From Flavobacterium beibuense (lineage in GTDB: Bacteria > Bacteroidota > Bacteroidia > Flavobacteriales > Flavobacteriaceae), in the NCBI RefSeq assembly GCF_004151245.1, contig NZ_JUIW01000001.1:310001-374000 (forward strand): 64,000 nt of DNA, in the 5' to 3' direction. The number at the start of each line of letters is the position of its first letter. The first letter of the stretch is position 1. The position numbers and the translations under genes were made by a program. Shown piece by piece: positions 16,057 through 24,746 of the stretch. A model generated the notes under the pieces. It worked only from the letters and a program-made list of their open reading frames with translations, was not told the DNA's origin and did not search any database.

Positions 16057-19000
16057 ATGAAGTTAAAATTACCTCGTTTTCTTTGTGCGCTGGTTCCTTT
16101 AATGTCGCTATCTGCGGCTGCTCAGGAGTACGTGCCTCTTACCGTAACATCGGGCTATAATGCAGACGTGGTTGCAAATGGTGCTGGTAGTGCTTCTTCA
16201 TCTACCAGTATTCAGGTTGACAACGACAGTTTTGCCTTTTTAAGTACTGACTTTGTTTCGCCAAGTAATGCATCATATTCAGGAGCTTTGCCAGCTACAG
16301 GTTTAGTGAATTCAGCTGCTACTGCAGGATTAAGCTATCAGTTTGCTCCATTTAGCGGTAACAACTCTATGCGTATTCCTACTTCTTCTACCAGTTTAAC
16401 AGCAGTTTTTTCTAATCAGGTAATGGCTAGTAAGCTTTATTTACTTGGTACCTCAGGAAGTGGACAGTCAACAATATCAGTAACAGTTAATTTTACTGAT
16501 GCGACTTCGCAAGTTTCTACAGGTTTAATACTGCCGGACTGGTTTAACAGTACATTACAACCGGTAGCTGTATCTGGTTTTGGTAGGGTTAGTATTGCTA
16601 CTAATGCTATTGAAACTCCAACAGGAAACCCAAGACTTTATCAGTTAACAGTAAATATTGATGCTGCAAATCAGGGTAAGCTTATTGAAAGTGTTCAGGT
16701 AACTAAAACATCTACTGCTGCCAGTGTTGTAAACATTATGGCTTTTACTGCAGATGCTATTCCTTCTTGTCCGGCTCCAACTAATCTTACTTCTTCTTCT
16801 ACGCCGGATAGCGGTACAGTATCATGGTCTCCTGCACCGGTAGTGCCTTCTGGAGGATATGATTATTACATGTCTGCAACAAACACTCCTCCTACAGAAA
16901 CTACTGAGGTTACTAACGTAGCTAATACTGTTAACTCGGTTACATTTGAAGATTTAACAGCTGGTACTACATATTATGTATGGGTGAGATCTAATTGTGG
17001 AACGGATGATTTAGGTAACTGGGTAATGACTACCGTTACTCCCGGACAAATTACGGCTACTTATAGCTTAGGTGATGCTAGTACATCTTTGCAGGGAGAT
17101 CCTACACCTACAACTATTTCAAGTTGTCCTGTTCCATTATCAGTAACAGTGCCTGATGGGTATCAGGTGGCATCTGTTGATGTGTCTTATAATATGTTCT
17201 CGCAAAATAATGCTTATAAGTCAGAACAGCGTTCTATACTTTATTGTGTTACCTCTGGTAATGCAGAGCCTTCTGTAGCTGTTGGCGGTCCTGCTGATTT
17301 TCTGGGAGGACTTGTAACATATAACCGTACTGGACTATCAATTGCTAATGGATTAACTGGTGTTGTTCAGTTTCAATTAAGAGCGATGAGAACTTGGGGT
17401 CCTAATGAAGATTGCGGTGTATTTTACACAGCTGTAGTTAATGGTACATTTGAAATTACGGTTACTTATGAGCCATTCGTGTGTGATTTGCCTGCACCAG
17501 AAGCTGATGATCAGATAGCATGTGGAGGTATTGGTTTTACAGTTTCAGATTTAATGGTAGAGGGAGCTGGTAATACTGAGTTCTACTGGTATGCTACTGA
17601 AGATGCTACTGAGCCTTTGGATCCTGAAACTCTTATCGAGGAAGATGGTACTTATTATGTTTCTCAATATATAGGAACTTGTGAGAGTGACAGAACAGAA
17701 GTAGCTGTGACAGTGAACTCTGTAAACCCTCCAACTGCAGATGCTGAGCAAACAGTTTGTCCGGGATCTCTTATTGCGGATTTAACAGCTCAGGCTGAAA
17801 CAGGCGGTGTTCTTTTGTGGTTCTTAACTGCTGATGCTCCAAACCCAGTGGGTACAAATACCCCTCTTACTGAAGGTTCGTATTTTGTATGTCAGCAAAA
17901 AACAGGTTGCCGTAGCCCGAGAGTTGAGGTTGAGGTGGTATTTACAGATGTTCCTCTTCCAACTGTAGAAGATCAGGAAGTTTGCCAGGGAGCAACAGTT
18001 GCTGATCTTGTTGCTGAGGGTGATGAAGGTGCAGCTATCCATTGGTATGCTACTGCTGATTCTCCTTTTGTTCTTAATGGAACTACAGTGTTACAGGAAG
18101 GTACTTATTTTGTAGCTCAGGCTCCTGAAAATTGTGGAGATAGTGACAGGGTAGAAGTACAAATTACTTTTACAGAAGTGCCTGTGCCAACAACATCTGC
18201 CAGTCAATCTCTTTGTGAAGGTGCAACGGTGGGTGATTTAATGGCTCTTGCAGAAGGTGAAGGTATGCTACACTGGTATGCTACTGCCGATGCTCCAAAC
18301 CCGTTAAATGAATCAACACTAATTCAGCCGGGATCATATTTTGTTTCTTTTGAACAGTATGGTTGTGGAGAAAGTGAAAGGGTTGAGGTTGTTGTAGACT
18401 TTAACGAGATTGCTGCTCCCGGAACTGAAACTAATCAATATTTTTGTGGTAGTGTAACTGTTGATGAATTATTCTCAGTTGCTCTTCCTGGTGCTCAGGT
18501 ACAATGGTATGCTACAGAAGATGCTGAAGAGCCAATTGCTGAAGGCACTGAACTTGAGCCCGGAACTTATTTTGCAAGACAGATAATTGCAGGATGTGTA
18601 AGTGCTGCAAACGATACTCATGTGTTTGTTAATGCTGTGCCAGATGCTCCTACAGGAGATGAAAACCAATCTTTTGCTGAAGGTTCTGTTGTGGAATCTC
18701 TAGAGGTTACTGCTGCCGGAAACGGTACTTTGAATTACTATGTGATGGTAGAAGGCGAGATGGTAGCTGTAGAGCCGGGGGATGAACTAATGGATGATAC
18801 GGTTTACTATGTTACACAAACTGTTGAGGGTTGTGAAAGTGAGCCTCTTGAAGTTGAGGTTGCTATACTTCTTGGTGTAAATGATTTTGCTGCTGCAGGG
18901 TTGCAGGTTTATCCTAACCCGGTAGAAAGTATGCTAACTATTACAAGTAAAGAGTTTGTTTCTCAAATAACTATTACCAACCTATTAGGTCAAAAAGTAA

Positions 19001-19125
19001 TGGATGTTGCTGTGAACGGTAACAATACAGAGCTAAATGTTTCTTCTCTGCCGCAGGGTACATATATCCTTCAGGTATATGGAGAGGAAGGGAAATCTCA
19101 CTCTACTAAAATTGTAAGAAAGTAA
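16057..19125 (+). CDS. Large secreted protein with Ig-like repeats and a T9SS sorting domain
   Basis: 1022 residues. Signal peptide 1-22 (LCALVPLMSLSAAAQ). An N-terminal beta-rich region (23-235). A fibronectin type III domain (about 236-328: CPAPTNLTSSS to TYYVWVRSNC). A further beta region to about 474. Six Ig-like repeats of about 77 residues (475-940), most holding a Cys near each end and the core WYATADA...GTYFV. A C-terminal type A sorting domain (about 945-1022), starting LQVYPNPVES and ending STKIVRK. That last domain directs export by the type IX system and attachment to the cell surface or release. The protein is acidic and Lys-poor, as many adhesins are. Role inferred: adhesion or surface matrix. 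Confidence 0.9.
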   Translation: MKLKLPRFLCALVPLMSLSAAAQEYVPLTVTSGYNADVVANGAGSASSSTSIQVDNDSFAFLSTDFVSPSNASYSGALPATGLVNSAATAGLSYQFAPFSGNNSMRIPTSSTSLTAVFSNQVMASKLYLLGTSGSGQSTISVTVNFTDATSQVSTGLILPDWFNSTLQPVAVSGFGRVSIATNAIETPTGNPRLYQLTVNIDAANQGKLIESVQVTKTSTAASVVNIMAFTADAIPSCPAPTNLTSSSTPDSGTVSWSPAPVVPSGGYDYYMSATNTPPTETTEVTNVANTVNSVTFEDLTAGTTYYVWVRSNCGTDDLGNWVMTTVTPGQITATYSLGDASTSLQGDPTPTTISSCPVPLSVTVPDGYQVASVDVSYNMFSQNNAYKSEQRSILYCVTSGNAEPSVAVGGPADFLGGLVTYNRTGLSIANGLTGVVQFQLRAMRTWGPNEDCGVFYTAVVNGTFEITVTYEPFVCDLPAPEADDQIACGGIGFTVSDLMVEGAGNTEFYWYATEDATEPLDPETLIEEDGTYYVSQYIGTCESDRTEVAVTVNSVNPPTADAEQTVCPGSLIADLTAQAETGGVLLWFLTADAPNPVGTNTPLTEGSYFVCQQKTGCRSPRVEVEVVFTDVPLPTVEDQEVCQGATVADLVAEGDEGAAIHWYATADSPFVLNGTTVLQEGTYFVAQAPENCGDSDRVEVQITFTEVPVPTTSASQSLCEGATVGDLMALAEGEGMLHWYATADAPNPLNESTLIQPGSYFVSFEQYGCGESERVEVVVDFNEIAAPGTETNQYFCGSVTVDELFSVALPGAQVQWYATEDAEEPIAEGTELEPGTYFARQIIAGCVSAANDTHVFVNAVPDAPTGDENQSFAEGSVVESLEVTAAGNGTLNYYVMVEGEMVAVEPGDELMDDTVYYVTQTVEGCESEPLEVEVAILLGVNDFAAAGLQVYPNPVESMLTITSKEFVSQITITNLLGQKVMDVAVNGNNTELNVSSLPQGTYILQVYGEEGKSHSTKIVRK
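17479..18876 (+). repeat. Six in-frame Ig-like repeat units
   Basis: Units begin at about 17479, 17722, 17950, 18178, 18409 and 18637, each 228-243 bases. Units 2 to 4 are most alike; unit 6 lacks the first Cys (SFAEGSV replaces xxCxGxT) and the WYAT core (YYVM). The DNA is diverged between units, so the array looks old rather than recently amplified. Confidence 0.8.
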
Positions 19126-19145
19126 TTTCTAATAATATATAGTAT

Positions 19146-19179
19146 AAAAAGGGCGCTATTAAGCGCCCTTTTGTTTTTT
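19146..19179 (+). terminator. Terminator after the T9SS gene
   Basis: AAAAGGGCGCT / AGCGCCCTTTT hairpin with T-run. Confidence 0.92.
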
Positions 19180-19229
19180 AAAGCCCTATAATACTAATTG
19201 GTTAAATTGCATACAGGGCTTTTATCGTA

Positions 19230-19478
19230 TTACGAATGCTGTAGTTCCAGCTCGTTGTAATTTTTGTTGTCATTAGTTTCCGGTACCTCCACGTACTTTA
19301 TTTTAAACATGGAGCGTATTATGGCAGCAGTACATAAAACACTTATAAGTAATACTGTTAGGTGAACGGCTTTAAAGATAAGATAGTTGGCTTCTCCTGT
19401 TTTGGTAAATTCTACAGAAAGGTTGTATCCTGAAATTGCCATCAGCACAACCGTTGGTATCAGCAATACTAGTTTCAT
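19230..19478 (-). CDS. Small two-helix membrane protein (unknown function)
   Basis: 82 residues. Two hydrophobic helices, about residues 2-20 (KLVLLIPTVVLMAISGY) and 33-54 (LIFKAVHLTVLLISVLCTAAI), are followed by a polar tail (NDNKNYNELELQHS). Inner-membrane location is likely. No family recognised. Divergent from the 100-residue gene downstream. Confidence 0.65.
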   Translation of the reverse strand: MKLVLLIPTVVLMAISGYNLSVEFTKTGEANYLIFKAVHLTVLLISVLCTAAIIRSMFKIKYVEVPETNDNKNYNELELQHS

Positions 19479-19668
19479 ACTGTTTATTTTTTATTGATTT
19501 GTATACTGCAATTTCGCTCTTATAAATCATAATTTTAGCCAACCATATGCTAATTAATGCTTAAAATTTATATTGTAACTAATTAGTTAACAGAATGATA
19601 AAAACTAACTTGATTATAAAGGGTAATAATGTAAATATGCATTACGTTTGTATTAAAGTATATGTAAA

Positions 19669-19971
19669 ATGAAAAGTTGTGTAAAAGAATTTTGTAATTT
19701 TATAACGGATATGAAGCTGAATGAGTACAAACAATTAAGTGATGAAAAGCAGTATAATATACTTTGGGATAAAGGTGTTTTAGTTGATGCCTGTATTGAA
19801 GGTAAAGTGAAAAAACTGCTATATGCCATAGACAATTTTTTTGTTGAACTATGGTGCGATTTGTTAACTAATAATGTGAGCTGGAAACTCAGTTTTAAAC
19901 AGGGGCGGCTTTTAGAGAAATATCTTAACCGATATCCGCTGGAGTTTATTTACAATATAGAAAAGGAATAA
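19669..19971 (+). CDS. Hypothetical protein, 100 residues
   Basis: Helical, soluble, with three Cys and several aromatic residues (FFVELWCDLLTNNVSWKLSF). No signal peptide. Its DNA is more AT-rich than the neighbours. TACGTTTG at 19643-19650 is a plausible -7 element, and a bidirectional terminator follows at once. No family recognised. Confidence 0.65.
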   Translation: MKSCVKEFCNFITDMKLNEYKQLSDEKQYNILWDKGVLVDACIEGKVKKLLYAIDNFFVELWCDLLTNNVSWKLSFKQGRLLEKYLNRYPLEFIYNIEKE

Positions 19972-20001
19972 AAAAAGGCACTCATTGAGTGCCTTTTTTT
20001 A
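19970..20001. terminator. Bidirectional terminator
   Basis: AAAAAAGGCACTCA / TGAGTGCCTTTTTTT between the plus-strand small gene and the convergent pfkB; it touches both stop codons. Confidence 0.9.
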
Positions 20002-20943
20002 TTTTACTGTAACAGCTTTATCAATTAGCCAGTTGTAAAGACGTTCTGCATCGTTTACATTAAACAAGCCAGTGCCGGGGTTCATGGTCGCTGCCGTGCC
20101 GCAGGCAACACCCATACAGGCCATTTGTGTTGCTGATCCGTTTTTTGCAAGTATAGATACCATTCCGGCAACCATGCTGTCTCCGGCGCCTACTGTACTC
20201 AGTTTTTTTACAGAAGGGGCGGGTATATGCAGGCAACTATTAGCAGTTACCAGATACGCTCCCTGCGGACCCATAGATACCACTATCATTTGAGCCTTCC
20301 CTTCTTTTATAAGTTTTTTAGCCGCTTCGTCAGCCGCTTCGTTGTCTAATGTTTCTATTCCTGTAAGACGACTTAATTCGCCAAGATTTGGTTTTAGCAG
20401 GTAAACACCTTCTTCCAGTATTGCAGTAAGTGCATCGCCCGATGTATCGGCTACCACTTTAGCTTTTTTCTGTTTGGCAATGGCCGTAATTTGTTTAAGT
20501 ACGGCAGCATCCATCTCCGGAGGAAGGCTTCCGCTTATAACAACTATTTCGGGAAAAGGCGAGAAATTGCTGATAGTGTCTATTATTTTATTGACCTCTT
20601 CATTGCTTACAACTTCGCCAGGCATACCAAAACGGTACTGTTCGTTACTTACAGTATCTACGATAGTGAAATTTTCACGAGTTTCTCCCTGTGTGTTTAC
20701 AGGTAGTATGTCTACTTTTTCTTTTAACAGTAATTCTTCAAGGAGTTTGCCGGTGCGCCCACCCGACGTGAATAAAGCTGTGGAGTTTATACCAAGCCTT
20801 ACGAGTCCGCGTGAAACATTAATACCTCCGCCTCCCGGTTCATATTTAGGAGGTGCGCAGCGTAGTTTTTTTTCCGGTTTAATATTGGCTACTTCACTGC
20901 TTTTATCTACAGTGGGATTTAGTGTAATAGTAAGTACTTTCAT
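19999..20943 (-). CDS. pfkB: PfkB-type 6-phosphofructokinase/hexose kinase
   Basis: A 314-residue ribokinase-fold sugar kinase. It matches E. coli Pfk-2 (PfkB) in TLNPTVD at the start, KLRCAPPKYEPGGGGINVSR (sugar and dimer region), EQYRFGMPGE, and the catalytic GAGD in STVGAGDSMVAGM. It probably phosphorylates fructose 6-phosphate. FruK or tagatose-6-phosphate kinase activity cannot be excluded from sequence alone. Single gene, with a terminator shared with the convergent gene. Confidence 0.88.
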   Translation of the reverse strand: MKVLTITLNPTVDKSSEVANIKPEKKLRCAPPKYEPGGGGINVSRGLVRLGINSTALFTSGGRTGKLLEELLLKEKVDILPVNTQGETRENFTIVDTVSNEQYRFGMPGEVVSNEEVNKIIDTISNFSPFPEIVVISGSLPPEMDAAVLKQITAIAKQKKAKVVADTSGDALTAILEEGVYLLKPNLGELSRLTGIETLDNEAADEAAKKLIKEGKAQMIVVSMGPQGAYLVTANSCLHIPAPSVKKLSTVGAGDSMVAGMVSILAKNGSATQMACMGVACGTAATMNPGTGLFNVNDAERLYNWLIDKAVTVK

Positions 20944-21071
20944 TAAGGTTTAGGCTTATTATTTAGATAAAAGCTAATTTACCAAAATGATTGGTTTTGC
21001 ACGTATGCAAAAAAGTAAAAATTAATAAAGCAAGTGGAAGGTGTGTGGGGTGAGTGTGTGTGAGGGAAAGA

Positions 21072-21374
21072 TTAAGGCTGTAAAAAGCGCTCCAATATGC
21101 TATACTCGTTGCTTAGCTCGATATAATAGCAGTCTTTAGGGATTTCTACATCAAATTTTGAGATTTGCTTATCGGTAAAACCACGTTGTTTAAGCTCCTC
21201 TTTAGTGTGAAGTAGTACAGGCTCATCACCCACGTAATACAAATTTGCATCGTTTTTGCTAATTTCCTTAACGTGACCTGAGATGCCATAATCCATCGAA
21301 TTATACAGCAAATCTTTTTCCAGCTCTTCGTCTGAAAGCTGGTTAATCCATGCTTTAAGGTCTTTCAGCTTCAT
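21072..21374 (-). CDS. Hypothetical protein, 100 residues
   Basis: Acidic soluble protein, opening KLKDLKAWINQLSDEELEKD and ending SNEYSILERFLQ. No signal peptide or membrane segment. No family recognised. The sequence pattern (amphipathic N-terminal helix, then beta-rich middle) and normal codon use support a real gene. Confidence 0.6.
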   Translation of the reverse strand: MKLKDLKAWINQLSDEELEKDLLYNSMDYGISGHVKEISKNDANLYYVGDEPVLLHTKEELKQRGFTDKQISKFDVEIPKDCYYIELSNEYSILERFLQP

Positions 21375-21751
21375 AGGCTACAATTATTTTTAATGCTTAG
21401 CCTTTGGGGGACTAATCGGTTAATACACATAAAAATACGACGTAAAAATATTAAAATTTTGTTAATCTTTTATTAATAATCCTACTTTTTTGCATTAGAA
21501 AAAATAATTTATTATAGTGTAGCCGCCCTGAAGTTGGATTTATTCAGCTATTACTGACTTTAACCGATTTTGGTAAACTGTATATCGTCTAGATGTCACA
21601 AGGCAAAATGTTAGGGTTACTGTTCCTGTTAAACAAGTCTATAGATAACCAGATTTGAAGGGATTAAGATAAGGTTAATTTAAGGTTTTGCTCAATAAAG
21701 CCAGTGTTTAAGCGTTATATTAGCAGCTAAGGTGTTTAAAGAAAGTTTTTA
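21375..21751. other. 377-base intergenic stretch without a recognised gene
   Basis: Divergent upstream region of two small genes. The longest readable ATG frame found here is about 21 codons. I see no RNA gene, repeat or consensus promoter. Confidence 0.4.
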
Positions 21752-22051
21752 ATGAAGAAGTTAGATTTAAAGCATACCACATTCCATATTTTGATAGGAA
21801 TTTATTTTTTGTGGGTCGCAGTAATTACCGTACTTATAGGTTTGACTGCCTTTAATCAAATAAACCATATAAATACCGAACTTAATGAAGTATTCCTGTT
21901 CTGGATACTTTTAAACCTGTTTATGGGTACTGCTATTTTTACAGTAATAAGAATGTTTAGAAATAAAACTATAGTAAACAGGATAGTACTTTATACTTAT
22001 GTATTTGTTGTGGGCGCTTCGGCAGGGGTTTGGTATTTGGTAAAAGCATAA
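21752..22051 (+). CDS. Small three-helix membrane protein (unknown function)
   Basis: 99 residues with three hydrophobic helices: about 12-34 (HILIGIYFLWVAVITVLIGL), 46-64 (LFWILLNLFMGTAIFTVI) and 77-97 (VLYTYVFVVGASAGVWYLV). The start is MKKLDLKHTTF. Inner-membrane protein of unknown role. It ends at a strong terminator. Confidence 0.65.
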   Translation: MKKLDLKHTTFHILIGIYFLWVAVITVLIGLTAFNQINHINTELNEVFLFWILLNLFMGTAIFTVIRMFRNKTIVNRIVLYTYVFVVGASAGVWYLVKA

Positions 22052-22083
22052 AAAAACCGCTGCTAAGGGTTGCAGCGGTTTTT
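22052..22083 (+). terminator. Terminator
   Basis: AAAAACCGCTGC / GCAGCGGTTTTT hairpin after the small membrane protein gene. Confidence 0.9.
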
Positions 22084-22243
22084 AACCAAATAAACAATCT
22101 AAAATAACCTAACCTTTTTATGAAGATTTGTATTATATAGATGCAAATAATATAAAAAGGTTGCTTGATTAAAGAAAATATTTGTGTACTTTGTAAATCG
22201 TAACCCCAACAGTTATTTATAATAGATTTAGTGGGGTATAGTG

Positions 22244-22251
22244 TATATTTG
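22244..22251 (+). promoter_or_regulatory. -7 element of the DUF493-DUF4290-murA unit
   Basis: TATATTTG, 20 bases upstream of the DUF493 ATG. No TTG at the usual distance. A 6-base inverted repeat ACCCCA / TGGGGT lies just upstream at 22203-22237. Confidence 0.45.
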
Positions 22252-22271
22252 CGTTTTATTTTTAATGTAGA

Positions 22272-22556
22272 ATGGATAAGAAAAGCGAAGATTTTTATAG
22301 GAGACTTCATGAAGAATTAGCCGGATCAACTACTTGGCCCTCTGAATATTTATTTAAATTCATTGTGCCTTCAGATCCTGAAAAAATTAAAGAAATAGAA
22401 AAAGCCTTTGACCAAATGGGGGCAGTAATTGAAACAACACAATCCAAAACTGGAAAGTATACCAGTGTTTCAATAAATGTAACAATGAAAAGTGCCCAGG
22501 CTGTGGTAGATAAATATATTGAAATGTCTACCATAGAAGGTATCATTTCACTTTAA
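22272..22556 (+). CDS. DUF493 (YbeD-like) protein
   Basis: 94 residues with the ferredoxin-like DUF493 pattern: YLFKFIVPSDPEKIKEIEKAF, then the strand-helix block KYTSVSINVTMKSAQAVVDKY. E. coli YbeD is the best-known member and its function is unclear. First gene of an apparent three-gene unit, 10 bases ahead of the DUF4290 gene. Confidence 0.85.
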   Translation: MDKKSEDFYRRLHEELAGSTTWPSEYLFKFIVPSDPEKIKEIEKAFDQMGAVIETTQSKTGKYTSVSINVTMKSAQAVVDKYIEMSTIEGIISL

Positions 22557-22566
22557 AAACAAAAAA

Positions 22567-23262
22567 ATGAAATACAATCCTGACGATGCCATAGGATATC
22601 TGGAATATAATGCCGAAAGGCCTAAACTTATTATTCCGGAATATGGCAGGCATCTGCAAAAACTTATAGAACAGGCAGTAGAACTGGAGGATAGGGAAGA
22701 GCGTAACAAAGCTGCAAAATATATTATATCGGTTATGGGAAGCCTTAACCCGCACCTGCGCGACGTGCCCGATTTTCAGCATAAGTTATGGGATCAGATT
22801 TTTATAATGTCTGATTTTAAACTGGATGTTGATTCTCCATATCCTATACCTTCTAAAGAGATGCTGGAGCAAAAACCTGATACGCTTGGTTATCCGCAAA
22901 ACTTCCCTAAATACCGTTTTTATGGTAACAACATTAAATACATGATTGATGTTGCTAATAAATGGGAAGAAGGTGACCTTAAAACTGCGCTGATTATGGT
23001 TATAGCTAACCATATGAAAAAATCATACCTGAGCTGGAATAAGGATACAGTAAAGGATGAAGTTATTTTTGAACACCTGCTGGAACTTTCGGGAGGAAAA
23101 ATAAACCTTCTTAAAACAGATGAAGAGCTTTCGGCCTCTACCGATTTAATGAGGGTTAACAAAAAAACCAGCAACAAGACCCAGTTTAGCAATAACGGCA
23201 AACAAAAAGGGCACAGAAACAACAACACTAAGAACCAAAACAATAAAAACAGAAAATCCTAA
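22567..23262 (+). CDS. DUF4290 family protein
   Basis: 231 residues. The N-terminal 170 are a helical domain conserved in Bacteroidetes (PKLIIPEYGRHLQKLIEQAV near the start). The last roughly 35 residues are a basic, Asn/Lys-rich, low-complexity tail (GHRNNNTKNQNNKNRKS) that may bind nucleic acid. It lies between DUF493 and murA with short gaps, so co-transcription with murA is likely. Function unknown. Confidence 0.85.
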   Translation: MKYNPDDAIGYLEYNAERPKLIIPEYGRHLQKLIEQAVELEDREERNKAAKYIISVMGSLNPHLRDVPDFQHKLWDQIFIMSDFKLDVDSPYPIPSKEMLEQKPDTLGYPQNFPKYRFYGNNIKYMIDVANKWEEGDLKTALIMVIANHMKKSYLSWNKDTVKDEVIFEHLLELSGGKINLLKTDEELSASTDLMRVNKKTSNKTQFSNNGKQKGHRNNNTKNQNNKNRKS

Positions 23263-23278
23263 ATTTCTTTAACGCCGC

Positions 23279-24589
23279 ATGGGAACATTTAAAATTGAAG
23301 GAGGAGTACAATTAAAAGGAGAAATAACGCCTCAGGGTGCAAAAAATGAAGCTTTACAAGTGTTATGTACTGTATTGCTTACACCCGAAAAAGTTACGAT
23401 TACCAATATTCCGGATATTATTGACGTAAATAAGCTTATTACACTTTTAAAGAATTTAGGCGTAAAGATTGAGAAATTAGGACACGGTGCTTATATATTC
23501 CAAGCTGATGAGGTAAATTTAGGTTACCTTGAATCGGAAGCTTTTAAAGAGGAAGGTAAGTCACTTAGGGGGTCTATCATGATTGTAGGTCCGCTATTGG
23601 CTCGTTTCGGTAAGGGCTATATCCCTAAACCGGGAGGTGATAAAATAGGAAGAAGGAGGCTTGATACCCACTTTGAAGGTTTTATCAATCTGGGAGCTAA
23701 ATTCCGTTACAATAAAGAAGATTATTTTTATGGCGTAGAAGCCGACAGGCTTAAAGGTACTTACATGCTTTTAGATGAGGCATCGGTTACCGGTACAGCA
23801 AACATTATTATGGCTGCCGTACTTGCTGAAGGCAAAACTACAATCTATAATGCAGCTTGTGAACCATACCTGCAGCAGCTTTGTAAAATGCTTAACAGCA
23901 TGGGTGCTAAAATTACAGGAGTAGGATCTAATCTTGTGGAAATTGAAGGTGTGGAAAAACTTGGTGGTTGTGAGCACAGAATACTTCCGGATATGATTGA
24001 GATAGGAAGTTGGATTGGTCTTGCTGCCATGACCAGAAGTGAAATTACCATTAAAAATGTTAGTTGGGATAATTTAGGTATTATTCCAAGTACTTTCAGG
24101 AAGCTTGGTATTACACTGGAGCGTAGGGGAGATGATATTTACATCCCTGCTCATGCAGATGGTTATGAAATTCAAAATTATATAGACGGTTCTATACTTA
24201 CCATTGCTGATGCTCCGTGGCCGGGCTTTACACCCGACCTATTGAGTATTGTACTTGTTGTGGCAACACAGGCAAGGGGTAGTGTACTTATTCACCAAAA
24301 GATGTTTGAAAGCCGCCTTTTCTTTGTAGACAGACTGATAGATATGGGGGCAAAAATTATCCTTTGCGACCCGCACAGGGCTACGGTTATCGGTCACGAT
24401 TTCAAATCGCAGCTTAAAGGTATAATGATGTCTTCACCAGATATCAGGGCCGGTATATCACTTGTTATTGCGGCACTTTCTGCAAAAGGTGTAAGTACAA
24501 TTCAAAACATAGACCAGATAGACAGAGGTTATGAAAGAATAGACGAGAGGTTAAGAGCGCTTGGTGCTAAGATTACCAGAGAAGCGTAA
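23279..24589 (+). CDS. murA: UDP-N-acetylglucosamine 1-carboxyvinyltransferase MurA with Asp in place of the catalytic Cys
   Basis: MurA transfers enolpyruvate from PEP to UDP-GlcNAc, the first committed step of peptidoglycan synthesis. 436 residues, normal length, EPSP-synthase fold. K22 and N23 (GAKNEAL) are the substrate-binding pair. In the active-site loop E. coli has PGGCTIGARP; here it reads PGGDKIGRRR, so the catalytic Cys115 is replaced by Asp121, while the Arg equivalent to R120 is kept (R126). Known MurA enzymes with Asp at this place are active and intrinsically resistant to fosfomycin. The same resistance here is inferred. The gene closes the DUF493-DUF4290-murA unit and has a strong terminator. 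Confidence 0.94.
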   Translation: MGTFKIEGGVQLKGEITPQGAKNEALQVLCTVLLTPEKVTITNIPDIIDVNKLITLLKNLGVKIEKLGHGAYIFQADEVNLGYLESEAFKEEGKSLRGSIMIVGPLLARFGKGYIPKPGGDKIGRRRLDTHFEGFINLGAKFRYNKEDYFYGVEADRLKGTYMLLDEASVTGTANIIMAAVLAEGKTTIYNAACEPYLQQLCKMLNSMGAKITGVGSNLVEIEGVEKLGGCEHRILPDMIEIGSWIGLAAMTRSEITIKNVSWDNLGIIPSTFRKLGITLERRGDDIYIPAHADGYEIQNYIDGSILTIADAPWPGFTPDLLSIVLVVATQARGSVLIHQKMFESRLFFVDRLIDMGAKIILCDPHRATVIGHDFKSQLKGIMMSSPDIRAGISLVIAALSAKGVSTIQNIDQIDRGYERIDERLRALGAKITREA

Positions 24590-24607
24590 TCCTTTACTCG
24601 CAATAAT

Positions 24608-24642
24608 AAAAAAGAGCTGAAATTTTTCAGCTCTTTTTTTTA
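24608..24642 (+). terminator. Terminator after murA
   Basis: AAAAAAGAGCTGAA / TTCAGCTCTTTTTT hairpin with long T-run. Confidence 0.92.
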
Positions 24643-24746
24643 TTAAATTTGATTTAGATTCACAGAAGTAAGATTTTTTGAAAACTCAAGATACAATAAG
24701 ACCACTCTATAAACCAATTCAGTCAACAGTTATTGGAGAAAGTTTA

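Noticed and set aside
17479..18876. CRISPR array or DNA tandem repeat
   Set aside because: Units are about 230 bases, coding, in frame and well diverged at the DNA level; they are protein domain repeats.
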